Notes: generated by a model from the sequence alone, not told the origin. DNA of 64,000 nt from Synechococcus sp. ATX 2A4 (GCF_024346375.1 NZ_JAGQCV010000012.1:35101-99100); one strand, 5' to 3'. Positions 37,404 through 47,174 are shown, numbered from the stretch's first letter. A program made the numbers and translations.

Positions 37404-38828
37404 TCAGCTGGCCTTCGCCTGCCGCGCCAGCCATAGCCCCAGAGCAATCCACAGCAGCACCAGCACCAGGCAAAGGGCGGTCCAGGCCGGCAACCCCCAG
37501 CCCACCACCACCAGCGGGGCGACCACGGTGATCACGCCGCCAGCCAGCAGGGGCTGCAGCAGCAACTGCTTGATCGAAAAGGCCGTCACCGCTTCGCTGC
37601 GGTCGTCCGGGTCGGCCATGCGCAGCAGCAGCAGGCCGCTGGCGGCCACGCCGGTGGCCTGGCCGAATTCCAGAATCGCGCGTTCAAACCAGTCGGCCGG
37701 CAGGATCCGCGGCGCCAGCAGCAGCACCACCGCCAGGTTCCACAGCAGGCCCGCCAACGCCAGCACGGTCAGGGGCAGCCAGTCGGCGGCCAGCAGCCGC
37801 AGGTCGAGGCAGGCCGTGGCCGCTGTGATCAGCAGATCCGCCGCCAGCGTGCCGGTCTGGCTCTGGATCGGTGTGGACACCCAGCGCTCCTGGCCGCTTT
37901 TCTCCAGGGCCAGCCGCACCAGCAGCGATCCCACCAGCGCGAGCGGAAACACCGGCAACGCGTCGATCACCATGGCGAACACCCCACCGCTGCGATCGGC
38001 GCCCCAACGCAGCGCCGCCAGCAGGCCGCACCCGATCACCACGGCGATGCCGGCCAGGGCCATGTTCACCGCCCAGTCGGCCCCGTGCCGCCACCAGGCC
38101 GGCAGCTCCAACGTGCCTTCTTCCAGGGGCTGGTCGGCGGGGATCGCCTCCAGCGGTGGGGTCTGCTCCACCACGATCTCCATCGCCTGCTGCAACGGAA
38201 TTCCCGCACCGAAGCTGAGCCAGCCCCGTGCCCGCGCCAGCACCACCACCAGGCCGCCCACCACGGTGGAGGCCAGCAGCCCCACGGTGGCCATCGCCAG
38301 CCCCAGGGCCTGGCCGCCTTCCAACCCCAGCCGTTCGTAGGTGGGGCCCATCGCCGCCGCCGAGCCGTGCCCCCCCTCGTAGGCCACCTCGATCAGCAGC
38401 GCCATCACCGGACTTGTGCCCAGCAGCGGCTGCAGCACCAGCAGCACCGCCAGCCCGCCCACCAGAAACTGGCCGAAGGCGAGCGTGAGGGCCATCAGCA
38501 CCTGCCCGGAGAGCGGCCGCCACAGACCGCCCAGCTGCGGCAACGGCTTGCCCAGCAGCAGACTGGCGAACACCAGCGTCAGCAGCGGCAGCGGCAACTG
38601 GTTCCAGAGGTCGATCACCGGCGGCGGCACCAGTGGCAGCAGCCCCGCCGGGGCCACCAGCAGTCCGAGGCCGCCGGCCAGCAACGCCTCCGGCAGGCCC
38701 CAGCGTTTCATGCCCAGCCGGGTGCCGATCAGACGCCCCAGCAGCAGCAGCGCGATGAGCACCACCAGCGCCAACAGCGGCCAGTGCCAGCCCTGCAGCA
38801 GCGATTCTGCAGCGTCCGGAAGCCTCAC
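37404..38828 (-). CDS. Sodium:glutamate symporter family (GltS-like) membrane protein
   Basis: This is a 474-residue membrane protein with about eleven to twelve helices. The motif EVAYEGGHGSAAAMGPTYER (near residue 147) matches the substrate/sodium-binding hairpin of GltS; a related loop comes later at GQATGVAASGLLLLRM. It carries a central polar loop (IVVEQTPPLEAIPADQPLEE) of about 40 residues. The transported anion is not certain. The start overlaps the stop of the S9 peptidase gene by four bases, so the two are co-transcribed and translationally coupled, which suggests uptake linked to peptide breakdown. Confidence 0.88.
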   Translation of the reverse strand: MRLPDAAESLLQGWHWPLLALVVLIALLLLGRLIGTRLGMKRWGLPEALLAGGLGLLVAPAGLLPLVPPPVIDLWNQLPLPLLTLVFASLLLGKPLPQLGGLWRPLSGQVLMALTLAFGQFLVGGLAVLLVLQPLLGTSPVMALLIEVAYEGGHGSAAAMGPTYERLGLEGGQALGLAMATVGLLASTVVGGLVVVLARARGWLSFGAGIPLQQAMEIVVEQTPPLEAIPADQPLEEGTLELPAWWRHGADWAVNMALAGIAVVIGCGLLAALRWGADRSGGVFAMVIDALPVFPLALVGSLLVRLALEKSGQERWVSTPIQSQTGTLAADLLITAATACLDLRLLAADWLPLTVLALAGLLWNLAVVLLLAPRILPADWFERAILEFGQATGVAASGLLLLRMADPDDRSEAVTAFSIKQLLLQPLLAGGVITVVAPLVVVGWGLPAWTALCLVLVLLWIALGLWLARQAKAS

Positions 38829-40942
38829 AGGCCGAACTGCCCGCGGAAGAAGGCTTCGGTGGCCTCCAGCACCTCGATGCGCACCTCCGGCCGGCGAAAG
38901 CCATGGCCTTCCCCGGCGAAGCGACGCACCTCCACCGACAGGCCGTTGGCCGCGAGGGCCGCAGCCATGGCGTCGGTCTGCTCGGGTGGCACCACCTCGT
39001 CGTCGAGGCCCTGAAAAAAGATCACCGGGCAGCGCATCCGGCCGGCATGGTGCAGTGGCGAACGCTGCGCATAGAGCGCCTGCGCCGCCGGCCAGGGGCC
39101 CACCAGGCCCTCGAGGTAGCCGGCCTCGAAGCGGTGGGTGCTGCCCGCCAGTGCCGCCAGATCGGCCACGCCGTAGCGGCAGGCTCCGGCGCGGAACACG
39201 TCGGTGAAGCAGAGCGCCGCCAGGGTGGTGAAGCCGCCGGCGCTGCCGCCCTCAATCGCCAGGCGCTCCGGACTCGCCGCACCTGCCGCCACCAGAGCGG
39301 CGGCCGCGGCGGCGCAGTCGCCCACGTCCACCACACCCCATTGGCCGGCGAGCCGGTCCCGGTAGGCCCTGCCGAAGCCCGTGGACCCGCCGTAGTTCAC
39401 GTCCACCACGCCCCAGCCGCGGCTGGTCCAGAACTGAACCGCCAGATTCAGGCCCGTGCTTGCCATGGCGGTGGGCCCGCTGTGACTCTTCACAAGCAGC
39501 GGTGCCAGCGGGTGGGCGCCGCCGATCGGCGGGTAATACCAGGCGTGGGTGGGCAGGCCGCCGTGCCCTTCGAACCAGAGGGCCTGCGGCGTGCTGATCG
39601 CTGCCGCCGCCAGGGGTGTCGTCCCCGCTGGGGCCGCCGCTGCTACGCCGCCGCCCACCGCGCTTGCTGCGCCGCCCCCACCGGCTGCAGATTCCGCCGA
39701 TCCATCGCCGCCCGCTGGGGTGTGGCTCCAGCCGCCAACGCGCAGATCGATCTCCAGCAGGCCCTGCGGGGTGACGGCATCTGCGGCCACCGCTACCACC
39801 CGGCCGCCGCCGGCACTCAGGCCATCGAGGGCGTCGAAGGGCTGGGCGAGCGGCTGCCAGCGCCCCACGGCGGCGCCTGGCCCCGGCATCGCGATGGTGC
39901 CGAGCTCCCAGCGGCCGGCCCGGCAGACCGCCGCCACCAGTTGCTGGCCATCCCAGCCCGTGGTGCGCCGCCCGTACACCCAGGCCGGCAGACCGAATTC
40001 CGCCTCCATCGGCAACAGCGGCTGCCAGTGCAAGGCAGTGGTGGGGGGTAGGGCCGCCACTGTTAGAGGCAGCGGCCCGGCCGCCACCGAGGGCTCCACC
40101 GCCGCCGGGCGCTCAGCCGTCGGCAGGTGCTGTGCCGCCGGCAGGCGCTCCAGGTTCCACCAGCCGCTGCGGTCCGTGGCCACCACCAGGTCGCCCCTCG
40201 GCAGCCAGAGCGGTTGCACCACCGACACGTTGGCGGCGGCGCTGGGCCCGGTGGCGGCGCCCCCGGCCAGCGGCCGGCAGTCGCCTAGCACCCCGCTGGC
40301 CTCAAAGCGGCCCAGCCACAGCTGGCTGCGGTCCCAGGGCATGAACGGTTGCTGCCATTCCACCCAGGCCAGGTGGCTGCCGTGGGGGCTGAGCACGGCG
40401 CTGCCGCAGAAATCGGCGGGCTGGTGCAGGAGCACGGGCTCTCCGCCCGCCAGCGGCACGGCCACCAGCTGATCGACGCCATCGCACTCCATAACGCCGA
40501 TCCAGCGCCGGCGCGGGCCGTCGATCAGGCCGTCAGCAAAGGCCCGGGCCGCTGGCGTGGTGAGCCGCCGCGGCTCCGGCAAGGGCGGCTCCGGCAGCGG
40601 CGCTTCCGCCGGCAGCTCCAGCGCCCACAGGCAGCGGTCGCCATCGTTGACGAACACCACTGTGGTGCCGCCGTCAACGCTTCCCACCGCAAACACCCCG
40701 CCGCCGTAGGTGTGGACCCGGCTGCGCAGGTTCCACGGGGCCGGGGTGAGCTCCTGGCTGGGCCCGCCGGGCCGCTGGCGCCACAGCAGGGTGACGCGGC
40801 CTTGCTCAAGGGGCCGCTGCTCCAGCCAGAACAGCTCCTGGCCATGCAGCAGTGGCTCCTTCAGCGTGGGCGCGGCTTCCACCGCCACCCGGGCTGGCAG
40901 TGCTACGGACTCGGCCGGCCTCCAGTTCCCTCCCACGCGCAT
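38825..40942 (-). CDS. S9-family (prolyl oligopeptidase type) serine peptidase
   Basis: This is a 705-residue two-domain peptidase. The N-terminal part (about 1-440) is a beta-propeller, interrupted by an Ala/Gly-rich low-complexity insert near residues 415-455. The C-terminal alpha/beta hydrolase has Ser in IEGGSAGGFTTLAA (near 566), Asp in QGLDDEVVPP (near 646) and His in GEGHGFRRPE (near 678). No signal peptide is visible, so it probably cleaves small peptides in the cytoplasm. It is upstream of, and coupled to, the GltS-like gene, and divergent from def with 34 bases between the starts. Confidence 0.93.
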   Translation of the reverse strand: MRVGGNWRPAESVALPARVAVEAAPTLKEPLLHGQELFWLEQRPLEQGRVTLLWRQRPGGPSQELTPAPWNLRSRVHTYGGGVFAVGSVDGGTTVVFVNDGDRCLWALELPAEAPLPEPPLPEPRRLTTPAARAFADGLIDGPRRRWIGVMECDGVDQLVAVPLAGGEPVLLHQPADFCGSAVLSPHGSHLAWVEWQQPFMPWDRSQLWLGRFEASGVLGDCRPLAGGAATGPSAAANVSVVQPLWLPRGDLVVATDRSGWWNLERLPAAQHLPTAERPAAVEPSVAAGPLPLTVAALPPTTALHWQPLLPMEAEFGLPAWVYGRRTTGWDGQQLVAAVCRAGRWELGTIAMPGPGAAVGRWQPLAQPFDALDGLSAGGGRVVAVAADAVTPQGLLEIDLRVGGWSHTPAGGDGSAESAAGGGGAASAVGGGVAAAAPAGTTPLAAAAISTPQALWFEGHGGLPTHAWYYPPIGGAHPLAPLLVKSHSGPTAMASTGLNLAVQFWTSRGWGVVDVNYGGSTGFGRAYRDRLAGQWGVVDVGDCAAAAAALVAAGAASPERLAIEGGSAGGFTTLAALCFTDVFRAGACRYGVADLAALAGSTHRFEAGYLEGLVGPWPAAQALYAQRSPLHHAGRMRCPVIFFQGLDDEVVPPEQTDAMAAALAANGLSVEVRRFAGEGHGFRRPEVRIEVLEATEAFFRGQFGL

Positions 40943-40976
40943 CTTCTAGAATCCATCCATCGTTTCAGGTGACGCC

Positions 40977-41582
40977 TTGGCCAGCAGCTTCGCCAAAATG
41001 GCTCGCCAGGCGGAGCTCACCAGCCGTGGAGTCCACGTTCCCAAAGAGGTGGTGGATCACCCCCCGCTCACCATCCATACCCTCGGCGATGCCGCGCTGC
41101 GTCAGCCAGCCAAACGCATCAGCAAGGTGGATGAAGCGGTCCGGGATCTCGCCCGCGACATGCTCCGCAGCATGTACGCCGCCCATGGCATCGGACTGGC
41201 CGCTCCCCAGGTGGGCGTGCACAAGCAGCTCGTCGTGATCGATCTTGATCCCGAGAACCCTGCCACCCCGCCGCAGGTGTTCATCAATCCTGAGATTGTC
41301 GCCACCAGCGGCTCGCTCACCACCTATGAAGAAGGTTGCCTGAGCATTCCCGGCGTGTATCTGCAGGTGGTTCGCCCCACCACCGCCGACATCAGCTTCC
41401 GTGACGAACATGGCCGGCCGCGCCGGATCAAGGCCGATGGCCTGCTGGCCCGTTGCCTGCTCCATGAGATGGACCATCTCCACGGCGTGCTGTTCGTGGA
41501 TCGCGTCACCGACGAACTGAGCCTCAACGACGGGCTCAAGGAGCATGGGTTCGAGCGCACCGCCGTCCACACCCTGCGCTGA
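40977..41582 (+). CDS. def: Peptide deformylase
   Basis: This is a 201-residue metal hydrolase that removes the formyl group from new proteins. I use TTG 40977 because the resulting start (ASSFAKMARQAE) resembles cyanobacterial homologues; an ATG at 40998 is possible. Motif 1 GIGLAAPQVG (near 72), motif 2 EGCLSIP (near 119, with the metal Cys) and motif 3 HEMDHLHG (near 163, with the two His and catalytic Glu) are intact. It has an N-terminal extension of about 30 residues. It is followed after six bases by a small membrane-protein gene. Confidence 0.97.
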   Translation: MASSFAKMARQAELTSRGVHVPKEVVDHPPLTIHTLGDAALRQPAKRISKVDEAVRDLARDMLRSMYAAHGIGLAAPQVGVHKQLVVIDLDPENPATPPQVFINPEIVATSGSLTTYEEGCLSIPGVYLQVVRPTTADISFRDEHGRPRRIKADGLLARCLLHEMDHLHGVLFVDRVTDELSLNDGLKEHGFERTAVHTLR

Positions 41583-41588
41583 CGTCCG

Positions 41589-41786
41589 ATGCCGATGAAA
41601 CCGTTTGCCGGGGTGTTCCTGGCGCTGGCCTGCCTGCTGGGCATTGCGGCCACGGGCTCTGTCTTTGAGCTCTCTTATGGCGATCCCGATCTCGGGGTCA
41701 CCGCCACCCGGCTGATCCTGGCGGCGTGCCTGCCGGGCACGGTCATCAGCCTGCTGGTCGCAATTCGTCTCAACAAGCCGGCCTAA
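41589..41786 (+). CDS. Small two-helix membrane protein
   Basis: This is a 65-residue protein with two hydrophobic segments (about residues 6-24 and 39-58), linked by a short polar loop (FELSYGDPDLG). The start is six bases after the def stop, so it is cotranscribed. No family is recognised. A second ATG at 41595 is also possible. Confidence 0.65.
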   Translation: MPMKPFAGVFLALACLLGIAATGSVFELSYGDPDLGVTATRLILAACLPGTVISLLVAIRLNKPA

Positions 41787-41849
41787 GGGGGGCTGGCGCG
41801 CTCGTGCCTCACTTTACCATCGGCACCTCCCTGCCGCTGGGCTTCTTCG

Positions 41850-42683
41850 ATGCGACATCTCCGGCCGAACCGCACCCTGCCGTTCCTTTCTGCGTTCGGC
41901 GTTCTGGCGATGGGCGGTTCCCTTGTTCCTCCTCACGCGCAGGCGGCTCTGTTCGGCGCCCGTGAGGTGGCCCAAGAGCGTTTTGTGCTGGTGGCCGCAC
42001 CGATCGGCGACGGCACCCGCGCCCAACTCAACATTTATGAGCAGATCACCGATCGCCGCCCCTGCTTCGCCGTGTCCGGTGCCAATCCGGCCCGCGTCGA
42101 CCCCTTGTTGGGCACCTTTGATTTCACAGGCATCTGCACCCGCTACATCGATGCCAACGGCTATTCCCTGCGGGTCGGTGAAACCGACTTAGGCACTGTG
42201 TATCGGATCAGCGTGGTGCGCAGCGGCAACGACAACATCCTGCTGGCCACTCCGCATCGCGGCAAAACAGGCCCAGAGATGATCATCGCCCGCACCAACG
42301 GCCAGGGTGCAGGCTTCCTTCAGTTCACCCCCAAACCGGGGTGGAGGCTGATGCGCCGTCAGTTCGGCACTCGCGCCCTCGGCCACCTGTACATCTATCG
42401 CGACGAGTGGCCTGGCGCATCCACGGCAGCTCCTGCTGGCACTCCTGCCGCCCCCAGTCCCACGCCCGCTGCCGAGGTGCCCGGCAGCAACGCTCCTCAG
42501 AGCACGACCGCTCCCAGCAGGTCAACCCCTTCCACCACGGCGCCCGCAGCCAAAACCCCGCGTACCCCAGCACCAGCAGGTGCTGCAGCGCCTAACGGTT
42601 CAGCGCCCGCTGCCACTGCTGCCCCGACGGCTGTTCCTGCTTCGGTTCCGCCGACATCGACAACAACGCCGCGCCCTCAATGA
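41850..42683 (+). CDS. DUF3747 secreted protein
   Basis: This is a 277-residue exported protein. A signal peptide ends near AQA (residue 32). The DUF3747 domain follows: LFGAREVAQERFVLVAAPIG, IYEQITDRRPCF, LGTFDFTGICTRYIDANGYS and LLATPHRGKTGPEM are its conserved blocks, with two Cys that may pair. From about residue 190 the protein is a long Pro/Ala/Thr-rich tail that probably spans the envelope. The function is unknown; the family is largely cyanobacterial and found on the outer surface or in the periplasm. Confidence 0.88.
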   Translation: MRHLRPNRTLPFLSAFGVLAMGGSLVPPHAQAALFGAREVAQERFVLVAAPIGDGTRAQLNIYEQITDRRPCFAVSGANPARVDPLLGTFDFTGICTRYIDANGYSLRVGETDLGTVYRISVVRSGNDNILLATPHRGKTGPEMIIARTNGQGAGFLQFTPKPGWRLMRRQFGTRALGHLYIYRDEWPGASTAAPAGTPAAPSPTPAAEVPGSNAPQSTTAPSRSTPSTTAPAAKTPRTPAPAGAAAPNGSAPAATAAPTAVPASVPPTSTTTPRPQ

Positions 42684-42739
42684 AGGCTTGGCAGAGGCAC
42701 TTGCTACATTGAACGATCTCCAGCCCCACTGCGTGGTTC

Positions 42740-42910
42740 ATGACCCAGGTCACCGTCGGCGAAAATGAAGGCATTGAATCGGCGCTGCGCCGGTTCAAGC
42801 GTCAGGTGTCCAAGGCAGGGATCTTTGCCGACCTCAAGCGCCTGCGTCACCACGAAACCCCCACCGAGAAGTACAAGCGCAAGGCCCAGCAGCGCCGCCG
42901 CCGCCGCTGA
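42740..42910 (+). CDS. rpsU: 30S ribosomal protein S21
   Basis: This is a 56-residue very basic protein of the small ribosomal subunit. It starts [19 protein letters not shown] and ends [11 protein letters not shown], the typical S21 pattern. It lies between the DUF3747 gene and a strong intrinsic terminator. Confidence 0.97.
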   Translation: MTQVTVGENEGIESALRRFKRQVSKAGIFADLKRLRHHETPTEKYKRKAQQRRRRR

Positions 42911-42966
42911 TCCAGTCGGCTGCACGGAACCCTCCCCGCCACCGCATCGTCGTAACGCACCGACCC

Positions 42967-42999
42967 AAACCCGTTGAACGCAGGTTCAGCGGGTTTTTT
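42967..42999 (+). terminator. Rho-independent terminator after rpsU
   Basis: A stem formed by AACCCG-TTGAAC and GTTCA-GCGGGTT is followed by a run of six T. It lies about 55 bases after the rpsU stop. Confidence 0.85.
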
Positions 43000-43099
43000 C
43001 GCTCGAGATCAACACGCCGGGCCGTTTGCTTGCTCAGTTGGTCGTCAGGTCCGATGCCGCTCACGCCTGGTCCCACAAACCAGCCGGTTGGCCCATCGA

Positions 43100-44716
43100 T
43101 CAGCAGGTTGGCCCCCGGATCGGCTGGATGGCCCCATTCAGCAGCTGGTCGGCGTCGCTCTGCAGCTGGTCAAAGGAGCGATAGGTGAGGGCTTCGGCCA
43201 GATGGGAGCTCAGCACGTCGGTGCTGCCTTCGAGATCGGCGATCGTGCGGGCCACGCGCACCAGCCGTTCGGCTGAACGGGCGGAGAGCCGCCGCTGCCG
43301 GATGGCGCCGCGCCAGCGTTCCAGCGCCGGCGTCGACAACGCCAGATGCCGCCTCAGGGCCTCACCCGTCAAGGCGCTGTTCGGTTGCCCTGCGGGGTTG
43401 CGCCGCACCATTCGCTCGCGGGCCTGTCGCACCCGCTCCGCCACCTCCTTGCTGCTGGGCGCACCGCTACTGCCGCCCCCCCCGGCGCCGGCCGAGGGCA
43501 GCCCCACCAGCTCATCCGCCTCCAGGCGTCGCATCACCACCTGAAGATCGATGCGATCAAGCAGCGGCCCCGACAGGCGCGACCAGTAACGCTGGCGTAC
43601 CCCTTCCGGGCACTGACAGCTGCGCAGCGGGTCGCCGAACCAGCCGCACGGACAAGGATTGGTGGCCGCCACCAGCGCCACCCGGCAGGGGAAGCGGGTG
43701 CGCTGGCGTTGGCGGCTGATCCATACCTCTCCCTCCTCCAGTGGCTCCCGCAGCTGATCGAGCACCGCGCGCTGGAATTCAGCCAGTTCATCGAGAAACA
43801 GCACGCCGTGGTGGGCCAGTGACAGTTCGCCCGGCCGCGGCAGCGCCCCTCCTCCCACCAGGGCCGTGGCGGTGCAGCTGTGGTGGGGCGCCCGGAACGG
43901 CCGCTGGCGGATCAGGCCCGCATCGCGGCTCAACAGGCCCGCCACGGACACCACCTGGGTGAGCTCGAGCGCTTCCTCCGGCGGCAGCGGTGGCAGCAGG
44001 CCCGGCAGGCGGCGGGCCAGCATCGTCTTGCCGCTGCCTGGCGGGCCCACCAGCAGCAGGTGATGGTGGCCGGCTGCCGCGATCTCCAGCGCCCGCCTGC
44101 CGTGGTGCTGCCCCCGCACATCGGCCAGATCCGCCGCCGCCGCCTCGCCAGCGGCTACTTGCCTGCTGGCAGCGGGCAGGCACGGGGTGGCGAGGCCTGG
44201 GTCCAACAGCAGTTGGGCCACCTGCTGCAACGTTTCGGCTGGCCACACCGTGAGCCCCTCCACCAAGGAGGCCTCGGCGCCGTTGGCGGCCGGCACCACC
44301 AGCGCCCGGGCGCCGGCCTGCCTGGCTGCCAGGGCCAGGGCGAGCGCCCCCCGCACCGGCCGCAGGGTGCCATCAAGGCCCAGCTCGCCGGTGCTCCACA
44401 CGCCCACCAGCCGCTGGGAATCGAGCTGGCCGCTGGCCAGCAGCACACCCAGGGCAATCGGCAGATCGAAGGCCGGTCCCTCTTTGCGCAGGTCGGCCGG
44501 TGCCAGGCTCACGATCACCCGGGTGAGTGGCGGCCGGAAGCCGCTGTTGCGCAAGGCCGCCCGCACCCGCTCGCGGGATTCCCGGCCGGCCGTGTCGGAG
44601 AGGCCCACCAGTTGCAGGGCCGGGAGGCCAGGGGCAATGTCCACCTCCACCACCACCGGCGCTGCCTCCAGCCCCAGCAGGGCGGCGCTGTTGCAGCGTG
44701 CCAACATCGTTTTCAA
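43100..44716 (-). CDS. YifB/ComM-family AAA ATPase (Mg-chelatase-like)
   Basis: This is a 538-residue protein of the family that includes ComM, a hexameric helicase that promotes branch migration during natural transformation. The N-terminal Lon-like domain shows VEVDIAPGLPALQLVGLSDT and the central AAA domain has Walker A GPPGSGKTMLARRLPG (near 223), Walker B LFLDELAEF and a sensor region ATNPCPCGWFGD. The zinc-like Cys of this last block are kept. The C-terminal lid contains LSARSAERLVRVARTIADLE. The start is ATG 44716 or, nine bases later, 44707. Divergent from the HIT gene with a 47-base spacer. Confidence 0.95.
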   Translation of the reverse strand: MKTMLARCNSAALLGLEAAPVVVEVDIAPGLPALQLVGLSDTAGRESRERVRAALRNSGFRPPLTRVIVSLAPADLRKEGPAFDLPIALGVLLASGQLDSQRLVGVWSTGELGLDGTLRPVRGALALALAARQAGARALVVPAANGAEASLVEGLTVWPAETLQQVAQLLLDPGLATPCLPAASRQVAAGEAAAADLADVRGQHHGRRALEIAAAGHHHLLLVGPPGSGKTMLARRLPGLLPPLPPEEALELTQVVSVAGLLSRDAGLIRQRPFRAPHHSCTATALVGGGALPRPGELSLAHHGVLFLDELAEFQRAVLDQLREPLEEGEVWISRQRQRTRFPCRVALVAATNPCPCGWFGDPLRSCQCPEGVRQRYWSRLSGPLLDRIDLQVVMRRLEADELVGLPSAGAGGGGSSGAPSSKEVAERVRQARERMVRRNPAGQPNSALTGEALRRHLALSTPALERWRGAIRQRRLSARSAERLVRVARTIADLEGSTDVLSSHLAEALTYRSFDQLQSDADQLLNGAIQPIRGPTC

Positions 44717-44763
44717 ACCAGGGTCACCTCATCGGTTCCCGCCCTGTCCAGCCCTTTGGCGCC

Positions 44764-45123
44764 ATGGCCTCCAGCACCCCACCAGCGGGCGACACGATCT
44801 TCGGGCGCCTCCTGCGCGGTGAGATCCCCTGCGATCAGGTCCACGCCGACGACCTCTGCCTGGCCTTCCGTGATGTGAACCCCCAGGCGCCGGTGCATGT
44901 GCTGGTGATCCCCCGCGAACCCCTGGTGAATCTCAATGCGGCTGGTGAGGAGCACCAGGTGCTGCTGGGGCATCTGCTGCTGGTGGCCGCCAGGGTGGCC
45001 CGCCAGGAAGGTCTCACTGGCTGGCGCACCGTGATCAACAACGGAGCCGAAGCCGGCCAGACCGTCTTTCATCTGCACGTGCACGTGATCGGTGGCCGTC
45101 CGCTGCACTGGCCACCGGGCTGA
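44764..45123 (+). CDS. HIT-family hydrolase
   Basis: This is a 119-residue protein of the histidine triad superfamily, close to HINT-type purine phosphoramidases. IFGRLLRGEIPCDQVHADDL starts the domain and the active site HLHVHVIGG (His-x-His-x-His) is near residue 106. It hydrolyses nucleoside phosphoramidates such as AMP-Lys or AMP-NH2. I start it at ATG 44764. It is followed by the ABC exporter gene after about 60 bases. Confidence 0.95.
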   Translation: MASSTPPAGDTIFGRLLRGEIPCDQVHADDLCLAFRDVNPQAPVHVLVIPREPLVNLNAAGEEHQVLLGHLLLVAARVARQEGLTGWRTVINNGAEAGQTVFHLHVHVIGGRPLHWPPG

Positions 45124-45181
45124 CCGCCCCCCTCCCACCGCCCGCCGCCAACGGCGACAATGGGCGGACCTGTCACGGTCC

Positions 45182-47167
45182 ATGAGTTTCTTCAAGGCGT
45201 TCCGCGAGCAGCTCGGCAAGCTGCAGCGCCTGGCCCAGCCTTACTTCCTCCCCCTGGAGGAAAGCAGCTCCTGGCAATTCCTGCTGCTGGTGCTGTCTCT
45301 GCTGGCGGTGGTGGTGGGCTTCACCCTGCTGCTGCTCACCGGCACAGTGGCCGCCGCTGGTGCGCTCATCCCCGAACTGCGCAGCCGCTTCCTGCCGGGC
45401 GTGCCCGAGCAGGTGGCCGCTCTTTGGAGCGGTCCGATCGGCCCGGTGGTGATGGCCCTGTTTGCGGGGGGGCTGGGGGTGTTCGCCAGCTTCCGGGCAA
45501 AACTGCGACAGGGCCGCTGGTTGCCCTGGTTGTTGATCGGTGTGATCACTCTGCTGATCCTGGTGATCAACGGCATCAATGTGGGCATCAGCTTTGTGGC
45601 GCGCAACGTTGATAACGCTCTGGTGGCCTACGACCAGGACGGCTTCTGGAAGATCGTGGCGATCTACGCCTTCTGCCTGGTGCTGGCCCTGCCGATCCGC
45701 GCCACGCAGAGTTACCTGATCCCCAAGCTTGGCTTGCTGTGGCGGGAGTGGCTGAGCGGCCGTCTGCTCAGCCGTTATCTCTCGAACCGGGCCTACTACA
45801 TCCTCAACCCCAACGACGAATCCCTGCAGGAGATCGACAACCCGGATCAGCGGATTTCTCAGGACACCGCCAGTTTCACTGGCACCAGCTTGAGCGTGAC
45901 GGTGGAGATCCTCTCGGCATTGCTCACCTTCGTGAGTTTCATCATCGTGCTGTGGAGCATCAGCGTGAACCTCGCGATGCTCCTGCTGGTCTATTCAGTG
46001 GGTGGCACGGCCTTGATCGTGTTTGCCAGCCGCAAGTTGGTGGCCCTGAACTATCTGCAGCTGAAGTTGGAAGCTGATTTCCGCTACGGCCTCGTTCACA
46101 TCCGGGACAACGCCGAGTCGATTGCCTTCTACCGAGGCGAACAGCAGGAAGGCAAAGAGGCGGAACGCCGATTGAGCGGCGCGATCGTGAACTACAACAA
46201 GCTGATCGTGTGGGAGGCGCTGATCCAGGTGATTCAGCGCTCCTACGACTACTTCTCTCGCTTTCTGCCCTGGTTGGTGATCGCCCCTGTGTATTTCGCC
46301 AGGGAGGTTGATTTCGGCGTGTTCGGGCAGGCGAGCATCGCCTTCAGCCAGGTGCTGTTCTCGGTCAGTTATATCGTCAACAACATCGATCGCCTGGCGG
46401 CCTTCTCCGCGAGCATCAGCCGTCTGGAGGGCTTCCAGCTCAAAGTGGATGCAATCGGCAGCGAGGCCCGCAAGCGCGATTTCCAGGATTCGCTGCTGGC
46501 GGACGGCGCACATCAGACGATCCTTGTGAAACATGCGGATCTGGTGCCCCCCCACACCGACCGCCGCCTGATTCACGACATCAGCCTGGAGGTGGGCCCC
46601 ACCCAGCGGCTGCTGGTGGTGGGCCCCAGCGGTTGTGGCAAAACCTCTTTCCTGCGCATGGTGAGCGGCTTGTGGCCGGCCGCGGCCGGCACGGTGGAGC
46701 GGCCGCCGCTGGCGGAGTTGCTGTTCATTCCCCAGAAGCCCTACATGATCCTGGGAAGCCTGCGGGAGCAGCTCTGTTATCCCATGCAGCCTGAGCGCTT
46801 CAGCGACGACCATCTGCGCAGTGTGCTTGAGGAGGTGCGTCTGCCGGAGCTGGTGCACCGTTACCCGGACCTCGACATCAAGCAGGACTGGCCCCGCCTC
46901 CTCTCCCTCGGCGAGCAGCAGCGCCTGGCCTTCGCCCGGCTGCTGCTGAACTCGCCGCGTTTCGTGGTGCTCGATGAGGCCACCAGCGCCCTTGACGTGA
47001 ACACCGAGAAGCACCTCTACAAGCTGCTCACCGAGCGGGACATGGCCTTTGTCAGCGTGGGCCACCGTCCCACCCTGGCGGCCTTCCACGACACCGTGCT
47101 TGAGCTCGACGGCCAGGGCGGCTGGCGCCTCCTGCCGGCCACCGGCTATGACTTCACCCGCACCTGA
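45182..47167 (+). CDS. ABC exporter, SbmA/BacA/YddA-type (fused permease-ATPase)
   Basis: This is a 661-residue protein: about eight helices, with an SbmA/BacA-like membrane domain (ABC_membrane_2; PIRATQSYLIPKLGLLWREW and NPDQRISQDTASFTGTSLSV) and an ATPase domain from about residue 430. Walker A is GPSGCGKTSFLR (near 480), the signature is the variant LSLGEQQRLAFARLL rather than LSGGQ, and Walker B is FVVLDEATSALD (near 595). The family handles peptides, very-long-chain acyl groups, cobalamin or antibiotics; the substrate here is unknown. It sits downstream of the HIT gene and seven bases upstream of hli. Confidence 0.92.
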   Translation: MSFFKAFREQLGKLQRLAQPYFLPLEESSSWQFLLLVLSLLAVVVGFTLLLLTGTVAAAGALIPELRSRFLPGVPEQVAALWSGPIGPVVMALFAGGLGVFASFRAKLRQGRWLPWLLIGVITLLILVINGINVGISFVARNVDNALVAYDQDGFWKIVAIYAFCLVLALPIRATQSYLIPKLGLLWREWLSGRLLSRYLSNRAYYILNPNDESLQEIDNPDQRISQDTASFTGTSLSVTVEILSALLTFVSFIIVLWSISVNLAMLLLVYSVGGTALIVFASRKLVALNYLQLKLEADFRYGLVHIRDNAESIAFYRGEQQEGKEAERRLSGAIVNYNKLIVWEALIQVIQRSYDYFSRFLPWLVIAPVYFAREVDFGVFGQASIAFSQVLFSVSYIVNNIDRLAAFSASISRLEGFQLKVDAIGSEARKRDFQDSLLADGAHQTILVKHADLVPPHTDRRLIHDISLEVGPTQRLLVVGPSGCGKTSFLRMVSGLWPAAAGTVERPPLAELLFIPQKPYMILGSLREQLCYPMQPERFSDDHLRSVLEEVRLPELVHRYPDLDIKQDWPRLLSLGEQQRLAFARLLLNSPRFVVLDEATSALDVNTEKHLYKLLTERDMAFVSVGHRPTLAAFHDTVLELDGQGGWRLLPATGYDFTRT

Positions 47168-47174
47168 ACGCCCC

